Assembly (NCBI GenBank): GCA_026399575.1
Contig: JAPLQS010000059.1
Location: 1 to 64,000, forward strand
Length of the DNA stretch: 64,000 nt
Source of the DNA: Nitrosospira sp.
GTDB lineage: Bacteria; Pseudomonadota; Gammaproteobacteria; Burkholderiales; Nitrosomonadaceae
Direction of reading: 5' to 3'
The first letter of the stretch is position 1. The number at the start of each line of letters is the position of its first letter. This document shows positions 19,147 through 27,823 of the stretch, piece after piece. The notes beneath the pieces are model-generated. The model ran no database searches and had not been told where the DNA came from. It saw only the letters and a program-made list of their open reading frames with translations. A program made the translations under genes and the position numbers.

Positions 19147-21120
19147 ATGAGTCTGATTCTCTCTGTCTTTATGCAGCGCAAATTGATTGTCAGTATCGCA
19201 TTATTCAGTCTGTATGCCCCATGGGTGATGGCAGACGTGCCCGTGCTGAGCGTGGAATTCACCGAAACCAAGGCACCGCTGAGCGTCATGCAGCAGCAAA
19301 GGGCTTATACCGAATCCAGCGCAATCGTGACCTATGCCGATGGGCGCAAAATCGCTTATCCGCTGACTTACAACGTACTGTATAGCTCGGGTGACCAGAT
19401 TGGCGATTGGAAAGCAGGTGCCATCGTCGATAAAAACGGCAACGTACTGCAAACTGCCCGGATCAGCGAAACCGGTGCCACGGCACAAGGCCCGTTCCAT
19501 GCGCATAGTCCCGATGCCAATTCCCTCATGCAACAGGGCGACAACATTTTCCTGCTAACGCATCTGGAATACGACACCGAAGCAGCCAATGCCGATCCTG
19601 GAAAACCCATGCTCGATATGTACGGCGCTCTGCCCATGGTGATGAATCTGGCTTCCCTCAAGCAAGATTCTCGCACCGGCAGACTGACCGCTTTCGATTT
19701 GCAGAACGTGGACATGAGCGGCGTGGAGGGCCTGTGGACTCCTTGCGCTGGTGAACTGACCCCATGGAACACGCATATCGGTGGCGAGGAATATGAGCCC
19801 GACGCACACGTGTTCGAAAAGAAGCCGTTAACTGCCATGAACCTGTACCGCATGACTCCCGGACAGCTCTCCCCCAATGGCGCAAATCCATACAAATACG
19901 GTATGATCACAGAAGTTAGCGTTAATTCAAGTGGGAAGACCGGAGCTACCAAGCATTATGCCATGGGACGCCTGTCCAACGAACTGGCGCATGTCATGCC
20001 CGATAGCAGAACCGCCTACAAGGGTGATGACGGCAATGATGTGGTGCTGACCATGTTCGTTGCCGACAAGCCCAAGGATCTGACCAGCGGCAGTCTGTAT
20101 GCCGCCAAATTGCAGCAGACTGATGCCACCAATGGCGGCCGGTTCAGCATCCAATGGATCAAGCTCGGTCACGCTGCCAACAATGAAATCGATGCGTTGG
20201 TAGTCGGCGGCATCAAATTCTCCGATATCTTTGCAGTTGCCAGCAACACCGAATACCGGGCCAATCCAGTTGCCCATGCCGGCTTCAAACCGGTTTACAC
20301 CTACACCGGCACTGGCGGCAGCACTACTCTGGAATATCTGAAGCTTCGAGACGGCATGGAACAAGCTGCCGCTTTTCTGGAAACACGTCGTTTCGCCGCT
20401 TACCTGGGCGCAACCACCGAGTTCACCCGGATGGAAGGTGCAACTTCCAATAAAGTCGACAAGAAACTGTACCTCGCCATGTCCTATGTGCATAAAGGCA
20501 TGCTCGATGGCCGGAATGGCGAACGTCCGCAGGATGACATCCGCCTCACAGGCGACCCCATGGATCTGGAATGCGGCATCGTCTACCAATCCAGCCTGCA
20601 AAGTGCTCAAGTGGATACATCCGGCAATCCGATCCGCAGCCAGTGGGTGGCTGCGGATCTGCAAGCCCTGCTCATGGGCGCGCGAAAACCGGCCGCGCAA
20701 ACTGCTTATGGCCGCCATGACAAGTGCGATACCGATAAAATGGCCAACCCGGACAACCTCAAGTACTCCGATGCCATGCGCACCCTGTTCATTGGCGAAG
20801 ACAGCAGCAACCACCTGAATAATTTCCTGTGGGCATACAATGTCGACAGCAGGAAAACTGTGCGTATCGCCACCAATCGTGCCGGTGCGGAGTGGACCGG
20901 CCTGCAAGCCGTGGATAACCTGAATGGCTTTGCCTATCTCATGTCCAACATCCAGCATCCTGGCGCCGCAGCAGACCTGCGTAGTTATCAACGCAAGATC
21001 CCGGACTTTGATGTCTTTCGCGCCGGCATCGATCAGCGTGGCGTTGTTGGCTACATTGGCGGCCTGCCGGCGATCAAGCGCCCCAAGGAAGAAGTCCACA
21101 ATAAGCATGACGAAAACTAG
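19147..21120 (+). CDS. PhoX-like exported phosphatase (DUF839)
   Basis: The product of 657 residues begins with a short lead and a signal peptide (MQRKLIVSIALFSLYAPW, cleavage near VMA-DVP). The mature protein resembles the PhoX/DUF839 family of calcium- and iron-dependent alkaline phosphatases. It has CAGELTPWNTHIGGEEYEPD, RLSNELAHVMPDSRTAYKGDD, TEFTRMEGATSN, a LFIGEDSSNH loop and a long beta-propeller-like C-terminal half. Such enzymes release phosphate from esters in the periplasm. The reading frame stays open upstream into the MITE, but the protein-like sequence starts only at 19147; ATG 19171, directly before the signal peptide, is an alternative. No Pho box was recognised, as the MITE occupies the upstream region. 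Confidence 0.8.
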   Translation: MSLILSVFMQRKLIVSIALFSLYAPWVMADVPVLSVEFTETKAPLSVMQQQRAYTESSAIVTYADGRKIAYPLTYNVLYSSGDQIGDWKAGAIVDKNGNVLQTARISETGATAQGPFHAHSPDANSLMQQGDNIFLLTHLEYDTEAANADPGKPMLDMYGALPMVMNLASLKQDSRTGRLTAFDLQNVDMSGVEGLWTPCAGELTPWNTHIGGEEYEPDAHVFEKKPLTAMNLYRMTPGQLSPNGANPYKYGMITEVSVNSSGKTGATKHYAMGRLSNELAHVMPDSRTAYKGDDGNDVVLTMFVADKPKDLTSGSLYAAKLQQTDATNGGRFSIQWIKLGHAANNEIDALVVGGIKFSDIFAVASNTEYRANPVAHAGFKPVYTYTGTGGSTTLEYLKLRDGMEQAAAFLETRRFAAYLGATTEFTRMEGATSNKVDKKLYLAMSYVHKGMLDGRNGERPQDDIRLTGDPMDLECGIVYQSSLQSAQVDTSGNPIRSQWVAADLQALLMGARKPAAQTAYGRHDKCDTDKMANPDNLKYSDAMRTLFIGEDSSNHLNNFLWAYNVDSRKTVRIATNRAGAEWTGLQAVDNLNGFAYLMSNIQHPGAAADLRSYQRKIPDFDVFRAGIDQRGVVGYIGGLPAIKRPKEEVHNKHDEN

Positions 21121-21162
21121 CCCTCTCCACCCCCATTAACATTGCATCTTCTGCCATAGCTC

Positions 21163-21879
21163 ATGACCTCCGCCGACTCCACCGCCATCTTCACCCACTC
21201 CTGGTCGCTGTATGACTTGATCACGGAACACAATTACATGTCCCATCAGGAAATCTATGCCGGAGTTGAAGAATTACTGCGGCTGCGCACTGAGCAGGGA
21301 CACTATCGCCTGCTCGATCTGGGCTGCGGCAATGCACGCTATCTGGCACCTTGCCTGCAGCGTTGGCCACCTGCGATCTATCAAGGGGTGGATCTGTCCG
21401 AAGCAGCGCTGGCGGAAGCACGCAGCTATCTGACAGAATTGCCCAGTCAGGTCATCCTGACCCATGGGGATCTGCTGACGGCAGTCGAGTCAACCGATCA
21501 AACCTGGGATGTGCTCTTCACCGGCTTTGCGATTCATCATCTGCAGCCCGAAGATAAAGCGCGTTTTTTTCGTGCGGTCGGGCGCTGTCTGTCAGCAAAT
21601 GGCCGGTTGATCATGGTGGATGTAGTGCGCGAGGAAAACCAGAGCCGGGAAAGCTATCTGGACGGTTATCTGAAATTCATGCGGGAGAATTGGAGCAAGG
21701 TGCCGCCGGAGCAACTGGAGGAAGCCTGCGCCCATGTGCATGATTACGATTACCCCGAATGCCTCTCCACTTTGCAGGAAATGGCTGCAGCAGCGGGTTT
21801 GGACTGCACCCGCCTGATCAGCCGCCACGCGCAACATTACACGCTGTTATTCTCACGCTCCGCTGTGGCGAAAATCTGA
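21163..21879 (+). CDS. Class I SAM-dependent methyltransferase
   Basis: This 238-residue protein has the Rossmann-type methyltransferase core: motif I LLDLGCGNARYL (about 49-60), acidic loop GVDLSEAAL, VILTHGDLL, and motif IV DVLFTGFAIHHLQ. This pattern fits small-molecule methyltransferases. The substrate cannot be told from sequence. It follows the PhoX-like gene on the same strand by about 40 bases and precedes a Dph6-like gene, within the segment bounded by the two MITE copies. Confidence 0.83.
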   Translation: MTSADSTAIFTHSWSLYDLITEHNYMSHQEIYAGVEELLRLRTEQGHYRLLDLGCGNARYLAPCLQRWPPAIYQGVDLSEAALAEARSYLTELPSQVILTHGDLLTAVESTDQTWDVLFTGFAIHHLQPEDKARFFRAVGRCLSANGRLIMVDVVREENQSRESYLDGYLKFMRENWSKVPPEQLEEACAHVHDYDYPECLSTLQEMAAAAGLDCTRLISRHAQHYTLLFSRSAVAKI

Positions 21880-21965
21880 CACAACTCAATTCGAGACCTC
21901 GCCAATCTACCGATGGCAACGCCCATGCTCAGCGAAACGTTCAAGGTGCGGTCCCGCTAGCCGAT

Positions 21966-22655
21966 ATGACTGATCCCGTGCAAAACGCAGCCATGCTCTG
22001 GACGGGCGGCAAAGATTCTGCGATGGCATTGTATGAGGCTGGCCAGAACGGTTATTACGTGCGCTGCCTCGTCACGTTCGCGCCACCGGAACCGGATTTC
22101 CTGGCGCATCCGCTGAGCTTCATCAAAATGCAGGCCCAAGCATTGGCACTACCGCACCATGTGTTACCCATCAGTGCACCGTTCGAGCAGGGTTACGAAA
22201 CCAGCTTGTGCAGGCTGCGCGATGAAATGGGCATAGACTGCGTGATCACCGGCGACATCGCGGCAGTGAACGGTAATCCGAATTGGATACGCGAACGGAG
22301 CCGCCCCGTCGGGATGAGCGTACATACACCTTTGTGGGAGCGCGATCAAAATATCTTGCTGCAACAATTGCTGGACAGGGGATTCAAGGCGCGTTTTTCC
22401 TGTGTCAAGACACGCTGGCTTGATGAGAGCTGGATTGGTCGGGAATTGGATGCATCGGCGCTTGCCGAACTGCGCAGCATTCGTGAACAGAGCGGTCTGG
22501 ATCTGTGTGGTGAAGAAGGCGAATATCACACGCTGGTCACTGACGGGCCGGGATTCACGCGTGGGATTGATATCCGCTCATATTCAATACGCGTCGCCGG
22601 TCCGCTGGCCTACATGGAAATCCATGAACTGCAATTGTGTGATCGTGCCACCTGA
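21966..22655 (+). CDS. Dph6/DUF71-type ATP-binding protein
   Basis: The 229-residue product has the PP-loop ATP pyrophosphatase motif near its start (MLWTGGKDSAMALYEA). It also has the DUF71 landmarks CVITGDIA, VHTPLWERDQ, and the C-terminal LCGEEGEYHTLVTDGP. Eukaryotic and archaeal Dph6 amidates diphthine on EF-2. Bacteria lack diphthamide, so the bacterial substrate is unknown. The start is set at ATG 21966, just before the P-loop; the longer upstream frame runs antiparallel to no known domain and overlaps the methyltransferase gene. Confidence 0.83.
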   Translation: MTDPVQNAAMLWTGGKDSAMALYEAGQNGYYVRCLVTFAPPEPDFLAHPLSFIKMQAQALALPHHVLPISAPFEQGYETSLCRLRDEMGIDCVITGDIAAVNGNPNWIRERSRPVGMSVHTPLWERDQNILLQQLLDRGFKARFSCVKTRWLDESWIGRELDASALAELRSIREQSGLDLCGEEGEYHTLVTDGPGFTRGIDIRSYSIRVAGPLAYMEIHELQLCDRAT

Positions 22656-22756
22656 CACTGCGGTTCCGCCGATATTGCACCGCTGAGTTCCATAACGCGG
22701 CCGAATCTGCTCTATCAAGGAAACATACTATCTTTCACTTCACCGAGGAAGACACT

Positions 22757-22858
22757 ATGCGTCTCAATCGGCTTTGCGCCACGCGGTTTACCCTGACTCT
22801 TTCACATGCTCCTTTTGCATCATCCATTGGGCTGGAAAAGTCGTTTCCTGAGGACTAA
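22757..22858 (+). pseudogene. Possible exported-protein gene cut by the MITE
   Basis: A strong GAGGAAG lies before ATG 22757, and the 33-codon frame begins MRLNRLCATRFTLTLSHAPF, like a signal peptide. The frame ends in a TAA provided by the terminal repeat of MITE copy 2. No clear continuation was seen beyond the element. It may be the truncated start of a secreted protein gene or chance. Confidence 0.3.
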
Positions 22859-23133
22859 GGAACCACTGAATAAGTCCTCCGTGGAGCGCGTTGCAGGCAA
22901 AATGTGGCTGATTGCAAGGCGCGCGACGCAGGTCGTAGCTGGTCTACGAGGCCAAGGAACGCAACACAGCAAGCGCCAGATTTTTCCGCAACCCTACGGG
23001 ACGGGGCTTTTCGGGCGGTCTGCGGTGTCAGGCTCGTAGCGAAGGGAATGACCATTCGCGTCCTCGCCTTTCGTGCATCCCATCCCGCAAAGCCGCTGTC
23101 GCGCCCGCGTGGGACTTGTTCAGTGGTTCCCTA
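22856..23133 (-). mobile_element. MITE-like element, copy 2 (inverted)
   Basis: Same element as at 18776-19053 but in the opposite orientation, with the same terminal repeats and TA ends. Together the copies bracket a 3.8-kb block of three genes. Homologous recombination between them would invert this block. Confidence 0.82.
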
Positions 23134-23228
23134 AAGGTCTCCGGAGTGTTGCCGATAATCATGGCAATGCTGATAGTTTTTACAGATCCTGATTCCTGCG
23201 AGAGCAAAAAGGTATTGCTGTATTGCTG

Positions 23229-23252
23229 ATTCTTGCCGCATACGGCAAGAAT
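23229..23252. other. Perfect 10-bp hairpin in the gap before the TPR gene
   Basis: ATTCTTGCCG and CGGCAAGAAT pair perfectly around a CATA loop. There is no T-run, so it is not a standard terminator. Its role is unknown. The rest of 23134-23475 shows no gene. Confidence 0.4.
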
Positions 23253-23475
23253 TGCCGCATGGCTTTCCCGGTATCGAGCAATGACTGTGCTTAAACCAGA
23301 AAATGGCACAGATTTCAGGCCGCATTTTCTTGTTCGCTGGTTTTAAAGGGAGCATGGCATGGTAAATGCTTTACAACGAGCATGAAACCCGAAACATCCC
23401 ACCTAGTCGCTACTATATCTCGCACACAGAAATCCCTTGCGCACCATCCCTTTAAATTACCCAGGATCTCCTAAA

Positions 23476-24270
23476 ATGCTAGCTCAAGCCATCGCTCCCA
23501 GACTCAAACGTCCACAAACACAAAACAATAGCGCCCAATCCGTTGCACTCGCCAGCCAAGGTGCGAAGCATGTGATTGCTGAACTCACCAGCGCGGGCAA
23601 TCTGCTCTGCGACCAAGGCAACCCTCAGGAGGCGCTGAATTGCTTCCTCAAGGCGATGGAACTTCTGAATAACTGCAGGACTGTAGGAGATAAGCGAGTT
23701 GCGATTTGCCACTATAATGCGGCGCGCGCCTATGCCATGCTCGACAGGAACGACGAGGCACTGGAACACTACAGCAAGGCACTGCGGGCCGCTCCAAGAC
23801 TGGTGCAGGCGCACAATAACATCGGCATGCTGCTTATCCAGAGCGGTCGCTTTGACGAGGCCAGCGAGCATTTCAAGAAAGCGATCAAGCTCGATGGACT
23901 GTTCGCCCCTGCCTACTATGGACTGGGCGTGGCGCTGCAGAGCACGGGCGACAATGTAAATGCCGCTTTTGCCTACCAGAAGGCGCTGACATTCAACCCG
24001 GAATCATACCCGGCATGGATCAATCTTGGCCTGGTCTGTCACTCAATCAAAAATTATGAAGTGGCCATCAACTGCTACAAGGAAGCGATCGGTATCTCAA
24101 ATAAAGATGCGGATGCTTTCTACAGCCTTGGCCTGGCCTACATGGGAGCAGGTGATCTCAAGCAAGCCACAGCCGCGTTCAGTGACGCACTCAAGCTCAA
24201 TCCCGATCATGAAGCCGCTCAGGATGCCGTCCGGGAGGCCATGTATTTCCTGCTGGAAAAGCAGGCTTAA
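23476..24270 (+). CDS. Tetratricopeptide-repeat protein
   Basis: The 264-residue protein has about six consecutive TPR units (for example ALEHYSKALRAAPRLVQAHN, EASEHFKKAIKLDGLFAPAY and QATAAFSDALKLNPDHEAAQ). It lacks a signal peptide, membrane segment or enzymatic domain. TPR arrays mediate protein-protein contacts, so a scaffold role is likely but the partner is unknown. ATG 23476, with AGGA upstream, is preferred over the TTG at 23437. It converges with xerD. Confidence 0.8.
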   Translation: MLAQAIAPRLKRPQTQNNSAQSVALASQGAKHVIAELTSAGNLLCDQGNPQEALNCFLKAMELLNNCRTVGDKRVAICHYNAARAYAMLDRNDEALEHYSKALRAAPRLVQAHNNIGMLLIQSGRFDEASEHFKKAIKLDGLFAPAYYGLGVALQSTGDNVNAAFAYQKALTFNPESYPAWINLGLVCHSIKNYEVAINCYKEAIGISNKDADAFYSLGLAYMGAGDLKQATAAFSDALKLNPDHEAAQDAVREAMYFLLEKQA

Positions 24271-25182
24271 CTATCCCCGCGGATGATGTCTGGCATGGAG
24301 TTGCTTCAGTCGCTCGCGTGCCACATGGGTATAGATCTGGGTGGTAGAAATATCGGCATGACCCAGCAGCAGTTGCACCACGCGCAAATCAGCGCCGTGG
24401 TTGAGCAAGTGGGTGGCAAAAGCGTGGCGTAAGGTATGCGGCGACAGCGACTTGTCGATACCCGCGCACCGCGCGTGGCGCTTGATCAGGTGCCAGAACG
24501 CCTGGCGCGTCATGGCTGCACCGCGTGCGGTAACAAATAATGCATCACTGATTTTCCCTCCCAGCAATGCAGGCCGGGCTTCCGTGGTATAGCGGTTTAT
24601 CCAATCCAGCGCTTCTTCCCCCAGTGGCGCCAGTCGCTCCTTGCTGCCCTTGCCCATTACGCGCACTACGCCCATATTCGAGCTTACCTGGACAACTTTC
24701 AGAGCAACCAGTTCCGATACCCGCAACCCGCTGGCGTAGAGCACTTCCAGCATGGCGCGGTCGCGCAAGCCCAGTGGCCGTTCCACATCAGGAATCGCAA
24801 GTAATGCTTCCACCTCCACTTCTGTCAGACTCTTGGGCAGATTGCGCGGAAGTTTCGGGGTGTCAATGTTGAGACTGGGATCAGTCTGGATTTTCCCCTG
24901 ACGCAACAAAAAACGGTAAAAGCGCTTCAAGCTCGACAGTTCGCGACTGGTGGTGCTGGCTTTGACTCTGGTCGAAACTTTATAGGCGAGAAACTCAAGC
25001 AGATCGGTATGCGTTGCGGTCAGCAGCGCTCCGTCGCTGCGACTTTGTTTTTCCAGCCATTCGGAAAATTTTTGCAGATCGCTGCGGTAGCTTTCCAGAG
25101 TATTGCGCGACAAGCCATCTTCCAGCCACAAGGCATCAGAGAATTCATCCAGCAATCCTGTATTGGACTCAGGTGCACTCAT
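24271..25182 (-). CDS. xerD: Tyrosine recombinase XerD
   Basis: The 303-residue protein has an N-terminal SAM-like core-binding domain (about 10-95, LLDEFSDALWLEDGLSRNTL) and a C-terminal catalytic domain. Its residues are complete: Arg in YASGLRVSEL, Lys in GKGSKER, HTLRHAFATH with His and Arg, GHADISTTQIYTH with His and the tyrosine nucleophile. With XerC it resolves chromosome dimers at dif under FtsK control. The start ATG 25182 overlaps the end of the ogt gene by 14 bases. XerC cannot be excluded, but wording and neighbourhood favour XerD. Confidence 0.92.
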   Translation of the reverse strand: MSAPESNTGLLDEFSDALWLEDGLSRNTLESYRSDLQKFSEWLEKQSRSDGALLTATHTDLLEFLAYKVSTRVKASTTSRELSSLKRFYRFLLRQGKIQTDPSLNIDTPKLPRNLPKSLTEVEVEALLAIPDVERPLGLRDRAMLEVLYASGLRVSELVALKVVQVSSNMGVVRVMGKGSKERLAPLGEEALDWINRYTTEARPALLGGKISDALFVTARGAAMTRQAFWHLIKRHARCAGIDKSLSPHTLRHAFATHLLNHGADLRVVQLLLGHADISTTQIYTHVARERLKQLHARHHPRG

Positions 25183-25672
25183 GGCGCAACAGCCAGCGTT
25201 TGATGGCAAGCGGAACTCCGTCGCTGGCATGCATGAACCCACCCAGACCACCGTTCTTGGCGATAACGCGATGACAGGGAATCACGATCGGCAGCCGATT
25301 GGCGCCACATGCTTGCCCCACTGCGCGGGGAGCAGAATGCAGTTGTGTGGCAATAGCGGCATAACTGCTGGTGGCACCGCAGGGTATCGTCCGTATGGTC
25401 TGCCATACCCGGCGCTGGTGAATGGTGCCGCCGATGTGCAGCGACAGATCGAAAATAAAACCGGGGTCGGCCAGATATGCCTGCAACTGCTGACAGACTT
25501 CCCTGGCCAGCGAATTCTGCGGTACCAGCGAGGGGGTATCGAGAGGCAGATACTCGATATCGGTCAACCAGTCTTCTTCGGTGCGAATGCCGAGCAGCGC
25601 GAACGGCGTGGCAAGTTTCGCCTGGTAATCATTTGCTGGCCTGGCTTTCAAAATGGTTTTGGCTGTAGTCAT
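25169..25672 (-). CDS. ogt: Methylated-DNA--protein-cysteine methyltransferase
   Basis: The 167-residue protein repairs O6-methylguanine by transferring the methyl group to its own cysteine. The acceptor motif IVIPCHRVI, the asparagine hinge QACGANRLPI, the recognition-helix segment VWQTIRTIPCGATSSYAAIA and the C-terminal GGLGGF are all present. The start is placed at MTTAKTILKA; the upstream extension is not conserved-looking. It runs into xerD with an overlap. No Ada regulatory domain is attached. Confidence 0.92.
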   Translation of the reverse strand: MTTAKTILKARPANDYQAKLATPFALLGIRTEEDWLTDIEYLPLDTPSLVPQNSLAREVCQQLQAYLADPGFIFDLSLHIGGTIHQRRVWQTIRTIPCGATSSYAAIATQLHSAPRAVGQACGANRLPIVIPCHRVIAKNGGLGGFMHASDGVPLAIKRWLLRHECT

Positions 25673-25830
25673 GCTGACGCTGATCAATATCCTCGATATA
25701 TCCAGGGAAGCGCTGTTGCTGATCGGATTATTTTTTGTCGACTTTGACTTTGTGCGAACAGTCCGGCGATAATCGGTTGTTACCCGGCTTGAGCAATCTG
25801 ATAGCAACACAACGATTTAAGGAGCAAGAA

Positions 25831-27348
25831 GTGAAATTTAGCATAAAAAGTGGGAACCCGGAGAAGCAGCGCAGTGCCTGTGTGGTAGTGGGCGTGTTCG
25901 AGCCGCGCAAACTGACCGAAGCGGCGGAAGCCATGGATAAAATCGCCAAGGGATATATCAGCGGCATCCTGCGCCACGGCGACATGGAAGGTAAGGCAGG
26001 TTCGACCCTGCTGCTGCACAATGTGCCGCATGCACTGTGCGAGCGGATATTGCTGGTGGGGCTGGGCAAAGAACGGGAATTTCATGACAAGGAATATCGC
26101 GATGCAGTGCGTGCCGCTTTCAAGGCGCTGCAGGAAACCGGTGCGGCGGATGCCACCCTGTATCTGGCTGAAATTCCGCTGAAAAAACGCGACGCTGCGT
26201 GGAAAATTTCCCAGACCGCGATTGTGGCGCTGGAAAGCACCTACCGTTCCGATCGCCTCAAAAGCAAACCTGGGGAAAGCAAGCCACATTTGCGCAAGAT
26301 CACGCTGGGCATGACCAGTCCGGCGGAGTCTGCCAGCGGTGAAACAGCCCTGCAACAAGGACTCGCCATCGCCCACGGCATGAATCTGGCCAAGGATCTG
26401 GGCAACCTTCCACCCAACATCTGCACTCCCACCTATCTGGCGCAACAAGCCATGAACCTGGCCAAGACCTATAAACTCAAGGCCACCATTCTTGAGCAGA
26501 AGGATATGGAAAAGCTGGGCATGGGCTCGCTGCTGTCGGTCGCGCGCGGCAGTCGTCAGCCTGCCAAACTGATTGCGCTGGAATACTATGGCCGGGGAAA
26601 AACGGAAAAACCCATCGTGCTGGTGGGCAAAGGCGTCACCTTTGATACCGGTGGCATTTCTTTGAAGCCCGCAGCGGAAATGGATGAAATGAAATACGAC
26701 ATGTGCGGAGCTGCCAGTGTGCTGGGCACTCTCGCAGCGATTGCACAAATGCGGCTGCCGATCAACGTGGTTGGCATCATCCCCACCACTGAGAACATGC
26801 CGGACGGCAACGCCACCAAACCCGGTGACGTCGTCACCAGCATGTCCGGGCAGACCATCGAAATTCTCAACACTGATGCTGAAGGGCGGCTGATCCTGTG
26901 CGATGCGCTGACTTATGCAGAACGCTATGAGCCGGAAGCGGTGATCGATATCGCCACCCTCACCGGCGCCTGTGTCATCGCGCTGGGACATGTGGCGTCC
27001 GGTCTGCTCAGCAATGATGACGAACTCGCGCAGGAGCTGCTGCAGGCCTCAGAGCAAGCCGTAGATCGTGCCTGGCATCTGCCGCTGTGGGACGATTACC
27101 AGGAACAACTGAAAAGCAATTTTGCCGATATGGCCAACATCGGTGGACGCGCTGCGGGGACCATCACTGCCGCCTGTTTCCTGTCACGCTTCACCAAAAA
27201 GTATCGTTGGGCACACCTGGACATTGCCGGCACTGCGTGGAAATCCGGCAAGGACAAGGGTGCAACCGGCCGGCCGGTGCCGCTGCTGACGCAGTTTCTG
27301 ATCAGTCGCGCGGCGCAATCGGTCAAAAAGGCGAAAGAAGCTTCATGA
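25831..27348 (+). CDS. pepA: Leucyl aminopeptidase PepA
   Basis: The 505-residue M17 aminopeptidase has the catalytic C-terminal domain with metal ligands in [22 protein letters not shown] and the signature NTDAEGRL, and the N-terminal macro-like domain. It starts with GTG behind a strong AAGGAG; the longer upstream frame overlaps the divergent ogt promoter region. Besides peptide turnover, E. coli PepA is a DNA-binding Xer accessory factor. holC lies seven bases downstream, a common arrangement. Confidence 0.95.
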   Translation: MKFSIKSGNPEKQRSACVVVGVFEPRKLTEAAEAMDKIAKGYISGILRHGDMEGKAGSTLLLHNVPHALCERILLVGLGKEREFHDKEYRDAVRAAFKALQETGAADATLYLAEIPLKKRDAAWKISQTAIVALESTYRSDRLKSKPGESKPHLRKITLGMTSPAESASGETALQQGLAIAHGMNLAKDLGNLPPNICTPTYLAQQAMNLAKTYKLKATILEQKDMEKLGMGSLLSVARGSRQPAKLIALEYYGRGKTEKPIVLVGKGVTFDTGGISLKPAAEMDEMKYDMCGAASVLGTLAAIAQMRLPINVVGIIPTTENMPDGNATKPGDVVTSMSGQTIEILNTDAEGRLILCDALTYAERYEPEAVIDIATLTGACVIALGHVASGLLSNDDELAQELLQASEQAVDRAWHLPLWDDYQEQLKSNFADMANIGGRAAGTITAACFLSRFTKKYRWAHLDIAGTAWKSGKDKGATGRPVPLLTQFLISRAAQSVKKAKEAS

Positions 27349-27355
27349 CGTCAAT

Positions 27356-27778
27356 ATGACCCAGATCGACTTCTATTCCGACACCGACGACAAGCTGCAC
27401 ACCGCTTGCCGTTTGAGTGCCAAAGCGGTGCAGCAAGGTCGCAAAGTGATGATCTATACGCCTGATAGCACTATCGTCGAGCGCCTCGACAAGCTGCTGT
27501 GGACATTCTCTCCCATCGGCTTCATTCCCCACTGCCATACTGACGACAAACTGGCTGACGTAACCCCGGTGATATTAGGCCATCAGGCCGAGCAGCTCCC
27601 GCACGATGATGTGCTGCTCAATCTGCACATCGAATACCCGCCTTTCTTCAGCCGCTTCCAGCGCTTGATCGAGATCACTGGAACTACGCCGGAAGACATG
27701 CAGGCAGCACGCAAGCGCTACCGTTTCTACCATGACCGGGGATATGAAATTCGCCATCACAAGCTTGGGGGCGCATAG
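27356..27778 (+). CDS. holC: DNA polymerase III chi subunit
   Basis: The 140-residue product matches HolC: an N-terminal IDFYSDTDDKLHTACRLSAK, the strand VMIYTPDS, the LDKLLWTFSPIGFIPHC segment and the C-terminal RYRFYHDRGYEIRHHKLG. Chi, with psi, links the clamp loader to single-strand binding protein. It lies between pepA and valS, the standard order in beta- and gammaproteobacteria. Confidence 0.94.
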   Translation: MTQIDFYSDTDDKLHTACRLSAKAVQQGRKVMIYTPDSTIVERLDKLLWTFSPIGFIPHCHTDDKLADVTPVILGHQAEQLPHDDVLLNLHIEYPPFFSRFQRLIEITGTTPEDMQAARKRYRFYHDRGYEIRHHKLGGA

Positions 27779-27823
27779 CATCGAACAGTCGCATCCACCG
27801 TTCTCCGATCACTTTTCTCCGCC

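Noticed and set aside
19927-21108. 393-aa minus-strand frame opposite the PhoX-like gene
   Set aside because: Long antisense frame caused by codon bias in a real gene; no domain motifs.
25780-26991. 403-aa minus-strand frame opposite pepA
   Set aside because: Antisense shadow, His/Gln-rich without family features.
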